The notes under the pieces: model-generated
What the model was told of the DNA's origin: nothing
The model's database searches: none
The model's input: only the letters and a program-made list of their open reading frames with translations
Assembly: GCF_008831285.2 (NCBI RefSeq)
Contig: NC_045139.1
Span: 23,106,412-23,170,411, forward strand
Direction of reading: 5' to 3'
Source: Nymphaea colorata
Lineage: Eukaryota > Streptophyta > Magnoliopsida > Nymphaeales > Nymphaeaceae
Length of the DNA stretch: 64,000 bases
In this document: in pieces, positions 1 to 10,300 of the stretch
Layout: every line of letters begins with the position of its first letter
How positions within the stretch are numbered: the stretch's first letter is position 1
Made by a program: the position numbers and the translations under genes

Positions 1-715
1 ACCCACTCCTGAGCTCGGGCCCCTGATTCAGCGGATCCCAACTCGCGTCCTAGCAGTTTCGTCTCTAGCCTCAAAAAGGCTAGGAACCAAGACAATCATC
101 TCATTAATGACCTTCTTTATAAACCCTTAAAGGTCCCTCACAATCTTCAATACGGGACTACATTTTCGAGGTGTTACAATCCACTCCCCTTAAGGCACAC
201 GTGTCCGCTCGTGTGGGACGCCAAGTCCGAGTGTTGAACTGTCTCTGACACCATTGAAACAATCTGACCCACTCCTGGGCTCAGGCTTCTAGTTCGACGG
301 ATCCCAACTCACCCCCTAGCAGTTTCGGCTCCAACCCCAAAAAGACTAGGAACCAGGACAACCATATATTTAATAACCCTCTTGATAAGCCCTTGAAGTT
401 CCTTCCCAATCTTCAATACGGGACTAAACATTTGGAGTGTTACAATCCACCCCCCTTAAGGCACACGCGTCCGCGATTGTGGGACCCTAGGTCCGAGTGT
501 TGAACAGGCTCTGATGCCACTGTAACAACCTGACTCACTCTTGGGCTCAGGCTCCTGGTTCGGCGGATCCCAATCCACCCCTAACAGTTTCGATTTCAGC
601 CTCAAAAAGGCTAAGAACCAAGACAACCATCTATTCAATCACTCCCTTTATAAACCCTTGAAGATCCCTCACAATCTTCAATACGAGACTAAATTTTTGG
701 AGTGTTACAATAGAT
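1..715 (+). repeat. 266-base tandem repeat, about 2.7 copies (LTR-like)
   Basis: Three head-to-tail copies begin at about 1, 267 and 533, a period of 266 bases. Each copy starts near ACCCACTCC(T)G, carries a GGATCCCAA box, a CAATCTTCAATACG box, and ends with GTGTTACAATCCA followed by a CCTTAAGGCACACG segment. The third copy stops at about 715, just after the TGTTACAAT box. The junctions between copies contain TGTAACAACCTGA, so the unit has the TGT...ACA ends typical of plant LTRs. I infer fused LTR-like fragments; no internal retrotransposon region is present. The array sits inside the first intron of the ARA1-like gene. A diverged inverted copy lies at about 9946-10300. Short open frames across it are not genes. 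Confidence 0.85.
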
Positions 716-1796
716 ACAAGACTATGTATTCATAATAAATATCATGTTTAGGAGCACATGTTCAAATAATATGAAATGTACCTGGTTTATATACACTTGC
801 TCGAAAACAGGTCTTGCATAAATACTTTTTGATTAGATAACTAAAAGTAAAACAAAAATGAGTACGTACCTAACAAAGTGCTGGAATCCTAATAAGTCTC
901 AGAGTATGAATGCAATGGCAGGCTATTTTCCAGCAAAAGTTTTGGTGTCTGTTCCAAAATGTAAGAAAACAAGATGCAATCTACACTAAATATTGTAGAG
1001 ATAGGAAATTACATTATCCAACAAGGTTTTCAAATTTGCAGGCTAAAACATTTCACAACTTTTTAGGGTTCATAAAAATGTAGATCTCTAATCATATTTT
1101 CGTGACTCAAAATATGCAGGCTTTTGAGACCATGCAAAAAACATTTACAGGATAAGATGCAAAATTACCCAAGAAAAAAGTAACCAGCATTTCCATGATC
1201 CTACTATTAAGAGGAACGGACACGGATAAATACATAAGCACATGTGCGTGAGCACTATCTGAATAACCAATAAAGAGACTTGCATTGGCTTTATTAGACA
1301 TCTTTTTTCGTCTTGGAAAACAATTGAAACAAAGCACATTCGATCAAAACCAGCTTTTGCGAAACAACAAATTATTGCTTTGAAGTATGAAGTATGAACC
1401 AAGGGATCAAACAAAATGACCAAACCACCAAACATCTCTCTAGAAAACGGAACAAAATGGGAAAGAAAGCGTCGGCCTAAGAAGTATTGATTGTTTCCAA
1501 ACCACCTGGAAAAAAAAAGGGACTCCCAAAACACAGAGAGAACTTCAACCCAAAAGATGCCTCAATCTTTGAGAGAACTTTAAATATCCATTATCCACAG
1601 AAGCAAACCTTACAACAAACCCGCACTAGGAAGTCCAGGAATTTTGCAAACGCCTAAGAAGCTAGTCTTGATTGAATTAGATAAGCAAAAAAATTCAAAG
1701 ATGAAAAATCATGGACCGCCTTCGGCAAAGAAAACAGCGGAATTAGAAACTAAACAAATCGTCAGGATAAAAAGTAGAACAAATCAAGAGCCTCAC
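1..1796 (-). other. Intron 1 of the ARA1-like gene, open to the left edge
   Basis: Reading leftward from the GTGAGG donor at 1796, I find no sequence able to encode the residues expected after the first exon of L-arabinokinase, so intron 1 is at least 1.8 kb and exon 2 lies outside the window. The stretch 716-1796 is AT-rich intron-like sequence. A 129-codon minus-strand open frame inside it (1145-1534) has no recognisable domain and starts on a non-ATG codon, so it is probably chance. The left 715 bases are the LTR-like tandem repeat. Confidence 0.65.
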
Positions 1797-1901
1797 CTCG
1801 ACTACGCGCGTCGCGTGGCCGAATCCGTGCCCTGTGACATAATAAGCAAAGACGAGCTTTTTTATCGAATGCGAGATGCGATCACAGTCGTCGATCTTCA
1901 T
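1797..1901 (-). CDS. ARA1: L-arabinokinase-like, first coding exon (partial gene)
   Basis: The ATG at 1901-1899 opens a 35-residue exon that ends in a phase-0 GTGAGG splice donor. It encodes MKIDDCDRISHSIKKLV and then FAYYVTGHGFGHATRVVE. That second part is the hallmark N terminus of plant L-arabinokinase, where the glycine-rich TGHGFGHATR motif begins the glycosyltransferase-like N-terminal half that precedes the GHMP kinase domain. The enzyme phosphorylates free L-arabinose at C1 with ATP, in the cytosolic salvage pathway to UDP-arabinose. In the family VVE is followed by VVRHLI, which fits an exon break here. No frame damage is visible. The start is chosen because it is the first in-frame ATG before the motif and is preceded by a CT-rich leader. 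The rest of a roughly 1,000-residue protein lies left of the window. Confidence 0.86.
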
Positions 1902-2440
1902 CCTTCTCCAAATTCAGAACACTGAGACGGACGCAGGAGAGACTGCGAGCATGAAGTGTCAAGAATACAATGAGTACTCCAAAACAGTCCCCTAGAAGGA
2001 CAAGCAGAAAATATCTCGGAGCACGACGCTGCAAGAACAGCTTGTGACGCATCTCGTAACCTCGCAAATAAACTCTAACAACCCGTAACTTCGTTATCAT
2101 ACATAACAGAAATCCTTTGCTCAGAAGCAACTGTGCTCTAAAATTATAGACAGAAAGAGAGAGAAAGAACCTGACTAGTATATCATCCACGTGAAACCGG
2201 TGAGCACAAGGACCGGCCGTTACAATCGGCCGGCGGCCACACACAGATAACGAGAACTCGCCGGTGCCGAGGCCTCCCCGGACCTCGCCTCCTCCTAGAT
2301 ACCTGAGCGGGATTCAGGGTGAGCGATGGAAGGAGAGGGAGACTGAGAGAATGAGAGAGAGGGAAAGAGGTTGATCAAAGGACACGCGAGGCTCCAAATT
2401 TGGAGCCAAATCGCGACGAGCGAGGATGTTGGACAAGGTG
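1902..2440 (-). promoter_or_regulatory. 5' leader and promoter-proximal region of the ARA1-like gene
   Basis: On the minus strand this stretch is GC-richer than its surroundings and holds a long CT-rich tract (about 2310-2375), typical of plant 5' leaders. Reading toward the ATG there is a plausible donor, CTCAG/GTATCT, near 2302 and possible acceptors near 1936-1955 (TCGCAG and GTCTCAG), so a 5'-UTR intron is possible. An 18-base perfect palindrome lies at 2390-2407. I cannot place a TATA box or start site with confidence. Confidence 0.5.
2390..2407. repeat. 18-base perfect palindrome
   Basis: GGCTCCAAATTTGGAGCC equals its own reverse complement. It lies just upstream of the CT-rich leader of the ARA1-like gene, so it could be a dimeric protein-binding site or a hairpin in a long leader. 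No function is established. Confidence 0.8.
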
Positions 2441-4735
2441 GACACGAACTACAAAAGTACGAAGCGTAAAAAGGAAAATTTTCATTTAAAGTCCAACTCT
2501 TCTCCCATACCAGAAAACAGCCTCAAGTTTTCCTTTTCTTACATCGCACATCGATTTTCCGGCCAACAAAGCTTTGCGGCTCACGATAGATGCATTTACT
2601 CAATCCAATAGAAAGAAACTTTATGAAATTAAACGTCGCACGAATTTTCTATCACTGCCATTAATGTTTTCAAAATCAGTGTGAATGGGCACTGATTCAG
2701 ATATCACGTGGGCAATTTCAATTCGGTATAACTTCTATTAGATTGAGACATGTTCGATTATTATTTATTTTTATATCTTTAATTTTCCATTTTTTCGATT
2801 AAAAATTATTAATTTCAATTTTTATTTGGTTCAAAAACAGATATGATTTCCTTTCTTTGATTCGATTAAGAAACCAGTCGTTGGTTCAAGGCTTAGTACT
2901 GAAAAACAATACCCTAAACTCTATGAATTATAATAATAACATTTCAAAAAGAGCAACAGAAGATGTACAGGTGAGGTCAGAAATAGCTGAAAACAGAAAA
3001 ACCAAAAACTTCAAAGTTGATTACTTGCCTGGACTCAAACTATTTGCATGTCTAATCACTCATACATGTCACTAAAATCGAGAAAAATATGACTGTTCAA
3101 ATCGAATCGGTGGGGTGGGCGATCCACTCAAACAAATATAATGACTCTTCCCTTCTTTTTGTATTATCTAACGGTATGGTATGTGAAGGTCTGCAAGAAA
3201 AAAGAATGCAACCTTCACTCCTGCTGTGTTAAAAGAAAATATAAACAAAATTCTCTTTAGACGACCAACTTTTTTCATGATCGTGAGCCTAATTAAACTA
3301 GGCTTTGCCGATGAGCCGCTTAATTTGATTTATTTACAAATTTTACTCCTCGCTTAGCAATTAGGGAGAAACCTGTGCCGCGAATTGCAAAAAACTAAAA
3401 AATATAAGCAGTTCATCCTCGTAAAGGCAAAACAATGGTGTGCATCCCATAACTTTCTAAGGATAAACGTTTACGAGAAAGGTAAGGGAGAAGAGAACAT
3501 CGTAACGGTAACGAATTCCCTTTTAGCCACTTTTCAATTTTCATATCCGAAGAAATTGGATTGTTTATCCGAATCAGCAGGAGCGAACTCTTAGCTTCAT
3601 CGGCCAACAGTCACAGGCTCAACGCATCCTTACTTAAAGCAATATTAATATAGAAATCATTGTCACTCGATAGTTTGATCTATGAGACTATTTTGACAAC
3701 AAAATATATGGTGATCTCGTTATGATTTTTTCAAACATGTATATCTGCAAGTGTGAATGTTAACCCATCAAAAATTAATTGCCGTAAAAGACTGCCAACT
3801 CTTGTGATCCGTTGGAAAAAGTAGCTGCTGTTCTTTCTTTATTCTCCGTTTTCAAACGAAGCTACACACAAGTCTGTTTCTTCAAAATCATATTTTAAGC
3901 CTTAAAACTATGCATGACACATTTTTAGAATATGGGAATTCACTCATACTATTAGCTTTTTGTTACGTTAATTTTGTAGTCGTGAAAATTGTTAACTCAA
4001 AACAAAGTTGTCAATAACCAATAAATCCGATGGGATTTTTTAAAAAAATATGTCTTACAAAAGCTGCTTCGATTATATCACTGCTCATACTTTGTCAACC
4101 CTATATGTCATTGCTCTTTTATTCACATTTTTTTATTAGTTGCCAAATTCAGAAAAATAAGAGGATACATAGACAGCTAACAGAACCAAATATTAGGTTC
4201 ATTAATAGTGTTCTACCATTTTAAATAAGTGATGCTCGGAAAGGGTTTCTTGTAAAACCAAATGTATATTGGGACTAGCGAAAAGAAAATATATATTCTT
4301 ACAAATCAAATTTGGTTATGATGTATGTTAATGGATTTAAAATCCAAGAAAAAAAATATCCGAGATATGACAAAGTTTATGAATGTAGGAAAATTAATGT
4401 GATCTCGTCAATATCGACGCTCCCAGCCTGCCGATACCACCTCTTCCTTTTTCTGAGAAATCTGAGCTTCTGCCATTTTTCCAGTGGTATGTGCAGGAAA
4501 TTATTTAATCTTTTTAGCAGCATCAGCCTTTAGTATTTTCAAGGCAATAGAGCAAATAAAAAAAGGAAAATCTCGTCATAAAATTTAAAATTGAGATCTC
4601 TTTTCTTCTAAGTGATATTTTAGAATATTGTATTGGGGACTTCTTAACGTGATATTTTTATGTTGTGTATGTCTAACATTGACTTAACTTCCTATTTGTT
4701 GTTCTTTACTTGCCATTAAAATTCAAAACTTAGAA
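2441..4735. other. AT-rich intergenic stretch
   Basis: No exon, transposon protein or clear repeat could be recognised on either strand. Small open frames at 2857-3075, 3385-3594, 4030-4224 and 4312-4533 have no domain signature and the composition of random AT-rich DNA. The last part (about 4600-4735) would be the upstream flank or leader of the copia relic, but I see no LTR end and no tRNA-like primer site in it. Confidence 0.6.
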
Positions 4736-5525
4736 ATGATTTCTAGAGTGAGAACTTCAGAACTAGCCAAGACTGAAAAACTCGGAGGAACCAACTTTTA
4801 TATATGGAAGCGTAGGGTCATGTTAGCCTTGACATTTGAAAAACTAATTGATGTCATCAACAAACCTTTTCCCACCTTAGGAGACAAGCCCATGAGGAAA
4901 GAAAAGCGTATGATGCTTTTGAGACTGATGACTTAATGACTAAAACCATCATGTTAGTCCTCATGAAAGATGACTTGATCAAGGTATTTGAAGACTATTC
5001 AACAGCTAATGAGATGTTTGATGTTGTCTCCTCAAAGTATGATGCCACTACTATGATGCATGTTCAATTACTCCTAAAGCAATATAACTTATATAAAATG
5101 AAGGAGTCAGATAGAGTGATTGACCATGTTAACAAGATGTTGGTCATTGTTAAAGACCTAGCCATAGTAGAAAATGTGATATCTGATAACATGTAGATTT
5201 GTACGATCCTGAATAGCCTACCTCTTTCATGGGATATGACAGTCATTGCCTTGAGTCTCTAGTTTGACACTCTAACTTTAGAGAAGTTTCTCATTCAGTT
5301 AACTATTCAATTAAAACATTTGCCCAAAAAGAAAGAATGCACAACCAATAATAATACAAGATAAACCTATTAGTAGTCATGTGCCTATAAGACCCAAATA
5401 CTTTAAAAAAAAAATCATGGTAAGTTCAAAAGCAATTTTGTAGGTACTCAAAGACCTCAAAGAGCTGTAGTAAAATACTATAGGTGTGGAAGGCTTGGAT
5501 ACATCAAGAAGAACTGTAGGACAAA
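4736..5525 (+). pseudogene. copia gag remnant with broken zinc knuckle
   Basis: The N-terminal part contains KLGGTNFYIWKRRVMLAL, matching the start of plant copia gag (UBN2/DUF4219-type). After a frameshift near 4930 it continues with an LLKQYNLYKMKESDRVIDHV segment of the same domain. Gag forms the cytoplasmic virus-like particle. The zinc knuckle at 5476-5517 should read C-X2-C-X4-H-X4-C; here the first Cys (5476-5478) and the His (5500-5502) are both Tyr codons (TAC), leaving only the second and last Cys. RNA binding through this finger would be lost. A TAG ends the gag frame near 5194. Confidence 0.88.
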
Positions 5526-5582
5526 GTTTTTGAACAAGAAAAACAACAATGGTTAGGACATCAATAATAGAAGGAACAATCA

Positions 5583-5900
5583 ATGAGACTTCAACAGACA
5601 AGTCATTTTGTTGTGTCAGAGTGTTTATTCATAGATGAAGATCTAACTGATTGGTGGGTAGATTCGAGGGCTGCCCGTCACATTGCAAAAATGAAAGGAG
5701 TGATTCGTATGGAAGACATGGGTCAGGGAGTTCAAAAGGTCTATATGAGAAATAATTCATATTGTGATGTCATGGGAGTCGGGTCATATCAAATAAATGT
5801 TGGGAGCACAAGTGTCATTATTAACAAAGTTTTGCATTGTTCCTTTCATAAGGAGGAACCTAATGTCTGTCCCAGCTCTGACTCGAAAAGGTTTTGAAGT
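5583..5900 (+). pseudogene. copia aspartic protease remnant, active site DSG to DSR
   Basis: The segment DWWVDSRAARHIAKM at about 5650-5690 corresponds to the copia protease active-site region, in which D-S-G-A is nearly invariant. Here the Gly codon is AGG, giving D-S-R-A (5661-5672). The protease normally cleaves the Gag-Pol polyprotein, and the catalytic-loop Gly is essential in aspartic proteases. The frame stays open for 104 codons, ending at 5897. Confidence 0.85.
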
Positions 5901-5989
5901 TAGTTTTGTTTTAGAAAAAATCACAGTGAAAAAACATGGGAGGACCATGTTCGAAGGAAAAATATGTAAATGAACATAGCATATTTAGA

Positions 5990-6890
5990 TTCAACAAAAT
6001 GAATAAAGCTCTAGGTTCTGCTTATATTGACTATGCATTGAGTATGAACGCGAACTTATGACATGAAAAATTAAGTCATGTAAGCATCAACAAGATGAAA
6101 ACACTAGCACAACAAGGTATAATACCTGATATAAATATAAATGATTTCGCGAAATGCAAATCTTGTTTATATGGAAAGATGGCAAGGAAATTTTTTTCGT
6201 CTGAAGTAATTTCGGACCACTGATCTATTGAAGATCATCCATACAAATATTTGTGGACCTTTCGGAGTCCAAACACATAGTATCATATTATATTTTATAA
6301 CATTCATTGACAATTTCTCAATATTTGATTATGTTTACCCGATCAAATATAAATCTGAAGCACTTAAAAAATTCAATGAATATAAAAATAAAGTTGAGAA
6401 ACAACTTAGAAAATACATCATAGTAGTAAGGTCTGATCGTGATGGTGAGTATACATCAAATGAATTCCTTGAAACTATAAAACCTTGACATTAATAGGCA
6501 AAGAATAATGCTTAGAATGCCACAACAAAATAGTGTTGCTAAGAAGTGTAATAGAACCCTCTTGAACATGGAAAAATCCATGTTGGCATGTGCACAATTA
6601 CCCAAAGTATTTTGGGGTGAAGCTATATTAACAACTATGTATACTATAACTGAGTGCCCTACAAAGTCATCCCGACCACTCCTTTTGAGAGATGGATTGG
6701 TGCAAAACTAGATCTGAGACATCTTAGGAGATGGGGATCTGTAGCCCATGTGAAAATTCTAGATCTAAAAGTGGATAAACTAAATAGCAGATCTATAAGA
6801 TTTTTGTTTATTGAATCTCCAAAAAGAACCAAAGGATACAAATTATATCACTCGACTATGAGACTTATTGAAAGTAGGGATGCATAATTC
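5990..6890 (+). pseudogene. copia integrase remnant, two of three catalytic residues lost
   Basis: The HHCC zinc domain is readable from about 6056 (L-stop-HEKLSHVSINKMK, later CKSCLYGK); the Trp before the first His is a TGA stop at 6059-6061. In the DDE core the first Asp in the expected H-T-D-I-C-G-P context is Asn (AAT, 6246-6248). The second Asp, in VRSDRDGEY, is intact. The catalytic Glu in the V-A-E-R context is Lys (AAG, 6541-6543). Conserved downstream text such as NRTLLNMEKSMLA and FWGEA confirms the alignment. Integrase inserts the cDNA in the nucleus; two of three metal-binding residues are gone here. Confidence 0.88.
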
Positions 6891-7239
6891 CTAGAAGAAC
6901 TCAATAATAAAAATAATGATATAGTGAGAGATCAAACCGATCTATTGAAATCTAATTTATTCAAAAGAATAGTTTGATAATGAACTGACTGAAAAACAGT
7001 TTGGTAATGAACCAACTGAGCATGAACCGTTTGAGGAATAATCTGACAATGATCTGACCGGAGAATAGTTTAGTAATGAACCAATTGATTCGAGTATCTC
7101 ATCTTATCAGGCTTTGTTAGGCCATAAAAGACCTAGATCCTATTTAATGGATATTGATGAAATCTCTAACAATCTGACATATGCTGAAGCAATAAATTCT
7201 CATGAATTGTCAAAATGGTTAAATCAATTTCATAGAAAA

Positions 7240-7930
7240 TAATAAAGTTTGGGAACCAGTATATCTTCCTAAGGATAGAAGACCCATTCGTGCTAAAAAA
7301 AAAAATATAAAGCTGATGGATCAATCGAGAAATTTAAAGCAAGACTGGTGGCGAAAGGTTTTTTCTAAAATGAATGAATTGATTATTCTGAAACTTGTTT
7401 GCTTGTTGCAAAATTTGTATCAATCAGAATAATTCTGGCTATTACAGCCTTCTATGACTTGGATGTTTGTTAGATGGATGTAAAGACTATTTTTCTGAAT
7501 TGTGAGTAAAAAAAAATTATATATATGACTGAACCACAATGATATTTCATCGAAGAAAATAAAGACAAAGTGTACAAGTTGAATAAATCATTGTATAGTT
7601 TGAAGCAGTTACCTAGAAAGTGTATGTCACCTTTCAGACAATCATAAAACTTGGATATCAAGTAATTCAGCTAGACCATTTTGCATATGTATAGAAAAGT
7701 GAGAATCTCTACTACATCCTATCATTATATGTAGATGACATTTTATTGACTAGACATAATAATAATATGATACTCATAACGAAGACTTAACAGAATGAGA
7801 ACTTCAAAATGAAAGACATGGGTGAAGCATCTTATATATTAGGAATAAACATCACTCGAGATAGTCTCGATAATTCTGAGTTTGATACAAGAACAATATA
7901 TTGATTATATCTTAAAGAAGTTTCAAATGC
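7240..7930 (+). pseudogene. copia reverse transcriptase remnant with intact YVDD
   Basis: KYKADGSIEKFKARLVAKGF begins near 7306, the start of the copia RVT_2 domain; a short deletion appears to have removed residues normally just before it. KDKVYKLNKSLYSLKQ follows near 7560, and the catalytic box LYVDDILLT lies at 7725-7754, with both Asp codons intact (7734-7739). MKDMGEASYILGI follows at about 7810. Several stops and frameshifts separate these pieces. RT copies the element RNA into cDNA inside the particle. Between integrase and RT (about 6960-7090) is a degenerate acidic spacer. Confidence 0.9.
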
Positions 7931-8219
7931 AAGATTGCAAACCTATTATAACTCTCATAGTTAAATGAGCAAATCTAAGTAGAATTGATTGTTTCAATGA
8001 AGGATATCAGAAATTAAATGTTCCATATGCATAGGCTGTTGACAGTTTAATGTATCTAATGTTATGCAGAAGACCAAATGTAAGCTTTCTTATTGATCTT
8101 GTGAGTCACTACTAAAGTAATTCTGGTTGACCTTATTGGTAAGCACCAAGCAGTTAAAAGAATTCTTCAGTATATTATAGGAACGAAAGGACTAAAATTG
8201 TCCTACCATGCTAATGGGT

Positions 8220-8310
8220 TAACTCTAGTTGGTTATTCTGATGCAGATTTTGCTGGCTGTAAAGATGACAGTAAGTCAACATCTGAATATGTAAAGAATG
8301 GAAGCTTACT
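8220..8310 (+). pseudogene. copia RNase H fragment (N-terminal part only)
   Basis: LVGYSDADFAGCKDDSKSTS is the start of the copia RNase H domain, with the first catalytic Asp in YSDADF (about 8240-8248). The downstream conserved parts of the domain are absent; the sequence passes into AT-rich DNA and then the direct repeat at 8370. This marks the broken 3' end of the element. Confidence 0.85.
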
Positions 8311-8369
8311 AAACAAAACATATGAATCCAAAATTTGTTCACTCTACTGGTTTATCTTATAATTTTTTT

Positions 8370-8651
8370 TTGTCATGGCTTGTGGTTGAATTGTTCTCTC
8401 TCAAAATCTGTTTTCATTTTGATATTTTCCTTATAATTTTTACTATTATTGTGACTTTTTAGTGCGTGTAAATTTTTTAATCTATTGCATTTGTTTGGGT
8501 TTATGCTACATTTACTTTAAATTCAATTGATATTTCTTTCTTTCTATTATTTTTCATTTTTCTTCATTTTTATATGGATCGTGTATTAAAACAAGAATAC
8601 TCACACTATTAAAATCATGATAGCTCTTATTTCAAAGTTATATGTGATTTT
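8370..8651 (+). repeat. Direct repeat, left copy (about 280 bases)
   Basis: The segment starts TGTCATGGCTTGTGGTTGAA and runs to TTATATGTGATTTT. It is repeated in the same orientation at 9207-9498 with scattered substitutions and small indels. It shares the box ATGGATCGTGTATTAAAAC with the right copy. The copies lie about 560 bases apart. They could be LTRs of a small non-autonomous element, but the outer and inner ends do not show clean TG...CA pairs or a primer site. Confidence 0.8.
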
Positions 8652-9206
8652 GGCTATTATGATGTCATGTGGCTTCTTGTGATTGACAATCATTGAAGAT
8701 GTTTGCTTCTAAGCACCACAGAGTTGTTAATATCCCACACATTACTATTACTACTATTTTGACTGACATTCCCTCTTTTGTCAAAGTCAGACATCTCTAC
8801 TCAATTTCCTTTGCCTACTTTCATGTTGGTAGCTGAGAAGACCTATTGTGGATTAATTGAAAAACCAGTTTTGGTTTGCAGTCTTTTATATATACATGAA
8901 AGCAGCAATTTTGCATGAGAACGATGAAAGGCTATTTTTCTATGTTAGAACAACCTTTCTCTATAAATTCATCTTTATGGTTGGTTGCTTGTATTACATT
9001 GCATTATCATCATGAAGGCTTGAAACAAGTACTTGAAACATCTGAGAGTTGTCGCTGAGACAGATGCTAAGGTTGTGGCAGAAAAGAAGATTTTTTTCCC
9101 ATCAAGACCATTCTTAACAATATATATTGCATAATAAGCAGGAAATTCTTGCTTCTCAAGATGCTGCTGCCGCAGCTGGTCCTCCTGACCAAACTACAAT
9201 TATTAA
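8652..9206. other. Spacer between the direct repeats
   Basis: AT-rich sequence with no recognised domain. On the plus strand at about 9020-9200 there is a coding-like stretch (KYLKHLRVVAETDAKVVAEK and then ILASQDAAAAAGPPDQTT in readable frames), which could be a captured exon fragment or chance. I could not assign it to a family. Confidence 0.4.
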
Positions 9207-9498
9207 TGTCAGTGGCTTATGGTTGAATTGTTCTTTCTCAAAATCTGTTTAAATTATGCTGTTTTCATTATGATTTTTACTGTTATTGTGGCTTTTTAGT
9301 GCGTGTAACTTTTTTTTTTAATTTGTTGCATTTGTTGGGGTTTATGTTACATTTATTTTAAATGAAATTGATATTTCTTTCCTTCTGTTAATTATTCATT
9401 TTTCTTCATTTTTATATGGATCGTGTATTAAAACTATACAAGAATACTGACACTATTAAAATCCTGGTAGCTCTTATTTCAAGGTTATATGTGATTTT
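9207..9498 (+). repeat. Direct repeat, right copy
   Basis: This is the same-orientation copy of 8370-8651, beginning TGTCAGTGGCTTATGGTTGA and ending near TTATATGTGATTTTT. It differs by several substitutions, a run of extra T near 9310 and a few short insertions, so the duplication is not recent. Confidence 0.8.
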
Positions 9499-9879
9499 TG
9501 ATGGATATTGGAAATCATTGACTTTACTTTTTCATGATGTTGGGCCACGTACTGACTTTACTTTTTCTTGCTGGTTTTATTCTTTCGTGATATAATATCT
9601 AAAAGTTACTTATATTCTTACCGGTGGAATAAGTAACATGAATGTACATATTTTAAGAATATAATATGTAAACAACACTTCGGTTGTACATAAGGCTAAT
9701 ATAAGACACTCAACCAGCTAAATCCTAAAAGTCCATGTGCTCCTATTAATTTTCCTAAATGAAAAAATAGAATTTGCAAGAGATCAAGAGTTTGATGTTG
9801 ACGCAAGGTTGTCTGTTTGGTGAAATTTGATAGAGATATGCCCACCACTGGTTTCCATCTAATGAGGTCGTTGATTTTT

Positions 9880-9945
9880 TGAGCCTAGTCGAGCTCGAGC
9901 TGGCTTAGATTCGGCTCGACTCAGCTCGTGTGCAACCCTACTTGT
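9880..9945. repeat. GAGCTCGA-rich dispersed repeat fragment
   Basis: This short segment is rich in TCGAGCTCGAG and GGCTCGACTC words and ends GTGCAACCCTAC. A related fragment ending GTGCAGCCCTAC lies at about 25790-25882. Such sequences, with a terminus like GTAGGG(T/C)TGCAC, are common in plant genomes as non-autonomous DNA-transposon relics. That assignment is an inference; no matching inverted terminus or target duplication was found. Confidence 0.45.
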
Positions 9946-10300
9946 AGTTCCACCCATGCAAAAGCATGTGCCTTAAGGGGGTGGATTGTAACACTCAAAA
10001 AGGTTAGTCTCGTATTGAGGATTGTGAGAGACCTTCAAGGGTTGATGAAAGAGATTGTTAAAGTGATTGGTCACCCTAGTTCATATCCTTCTTCGGATCG
10101 AAACAGGCGGGGAGAGAAAAAGAGCTAATGGTTAGGAAAACTCCATATCTACCCCAACTTATTTATGCTCGACTTCTCTACCAATCACCACAGTGTGAGA
10201 TGCGCAAGAGTGACCCATCTCTCCACACCAACTGCTAGGGGGTGGGTTGAGATCCATAGACTAGGGGGCTCAGCTCGACGTGGGAATGGGTCGGGTTGAT
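9946..10300 (-). repeat. Inverted, diverged copy of the 266-base LTR-like repeat
   Basis: On the minus strand this segment repeats the 1-715 unit: the CCTTAAGGGGGTGGATTGTA block (9970-9990) is the reverse complement of the unit's CCACCCCCCTTAAGG region, followed by the complements of the CAATCTTCAATACG box and the GGATCCCAACTC box near 10240. It is longer and more diverged than the tandem copies, with extra sequence near 10100-10220. It places the same LTR-like family on both sides of the copia relic in opposite orientation. Confidence 0.7.

Larger units (their letters stand above)
4736..8310 (+). mobile_element. Decayed Ty1/copia retrotransposon without recognisable LTRs
   Basis: The order gag, zinc knuckle, protease, integrase, reverse transcriptase, RNase H on the plus strand is diagnostic of Ty1/copia. 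Every domain can be read, but stop codons and frameshifts occur every few hundred bases. The element ends inside RNase H: after the YSDADF and GCKDDSKSTS signatures (about 8234-8285) the rest of the domain is missing. No flanking direct LTRs, primer-binding site or polypurine tract were found, so both ends appear eroded or deleted. At least four catalytic or zinc-binding positions are mutated, while the RT YVDD box is preserved. It cannot be autonomous. Confidence 0.93.

Noticed and set aside
1145-1534. 129-codon minus-strand open frame
   Set aside because: It lies in the ARA1 intron, starts on a non-ATG codon, is hydrophobic by composition and has no domain.
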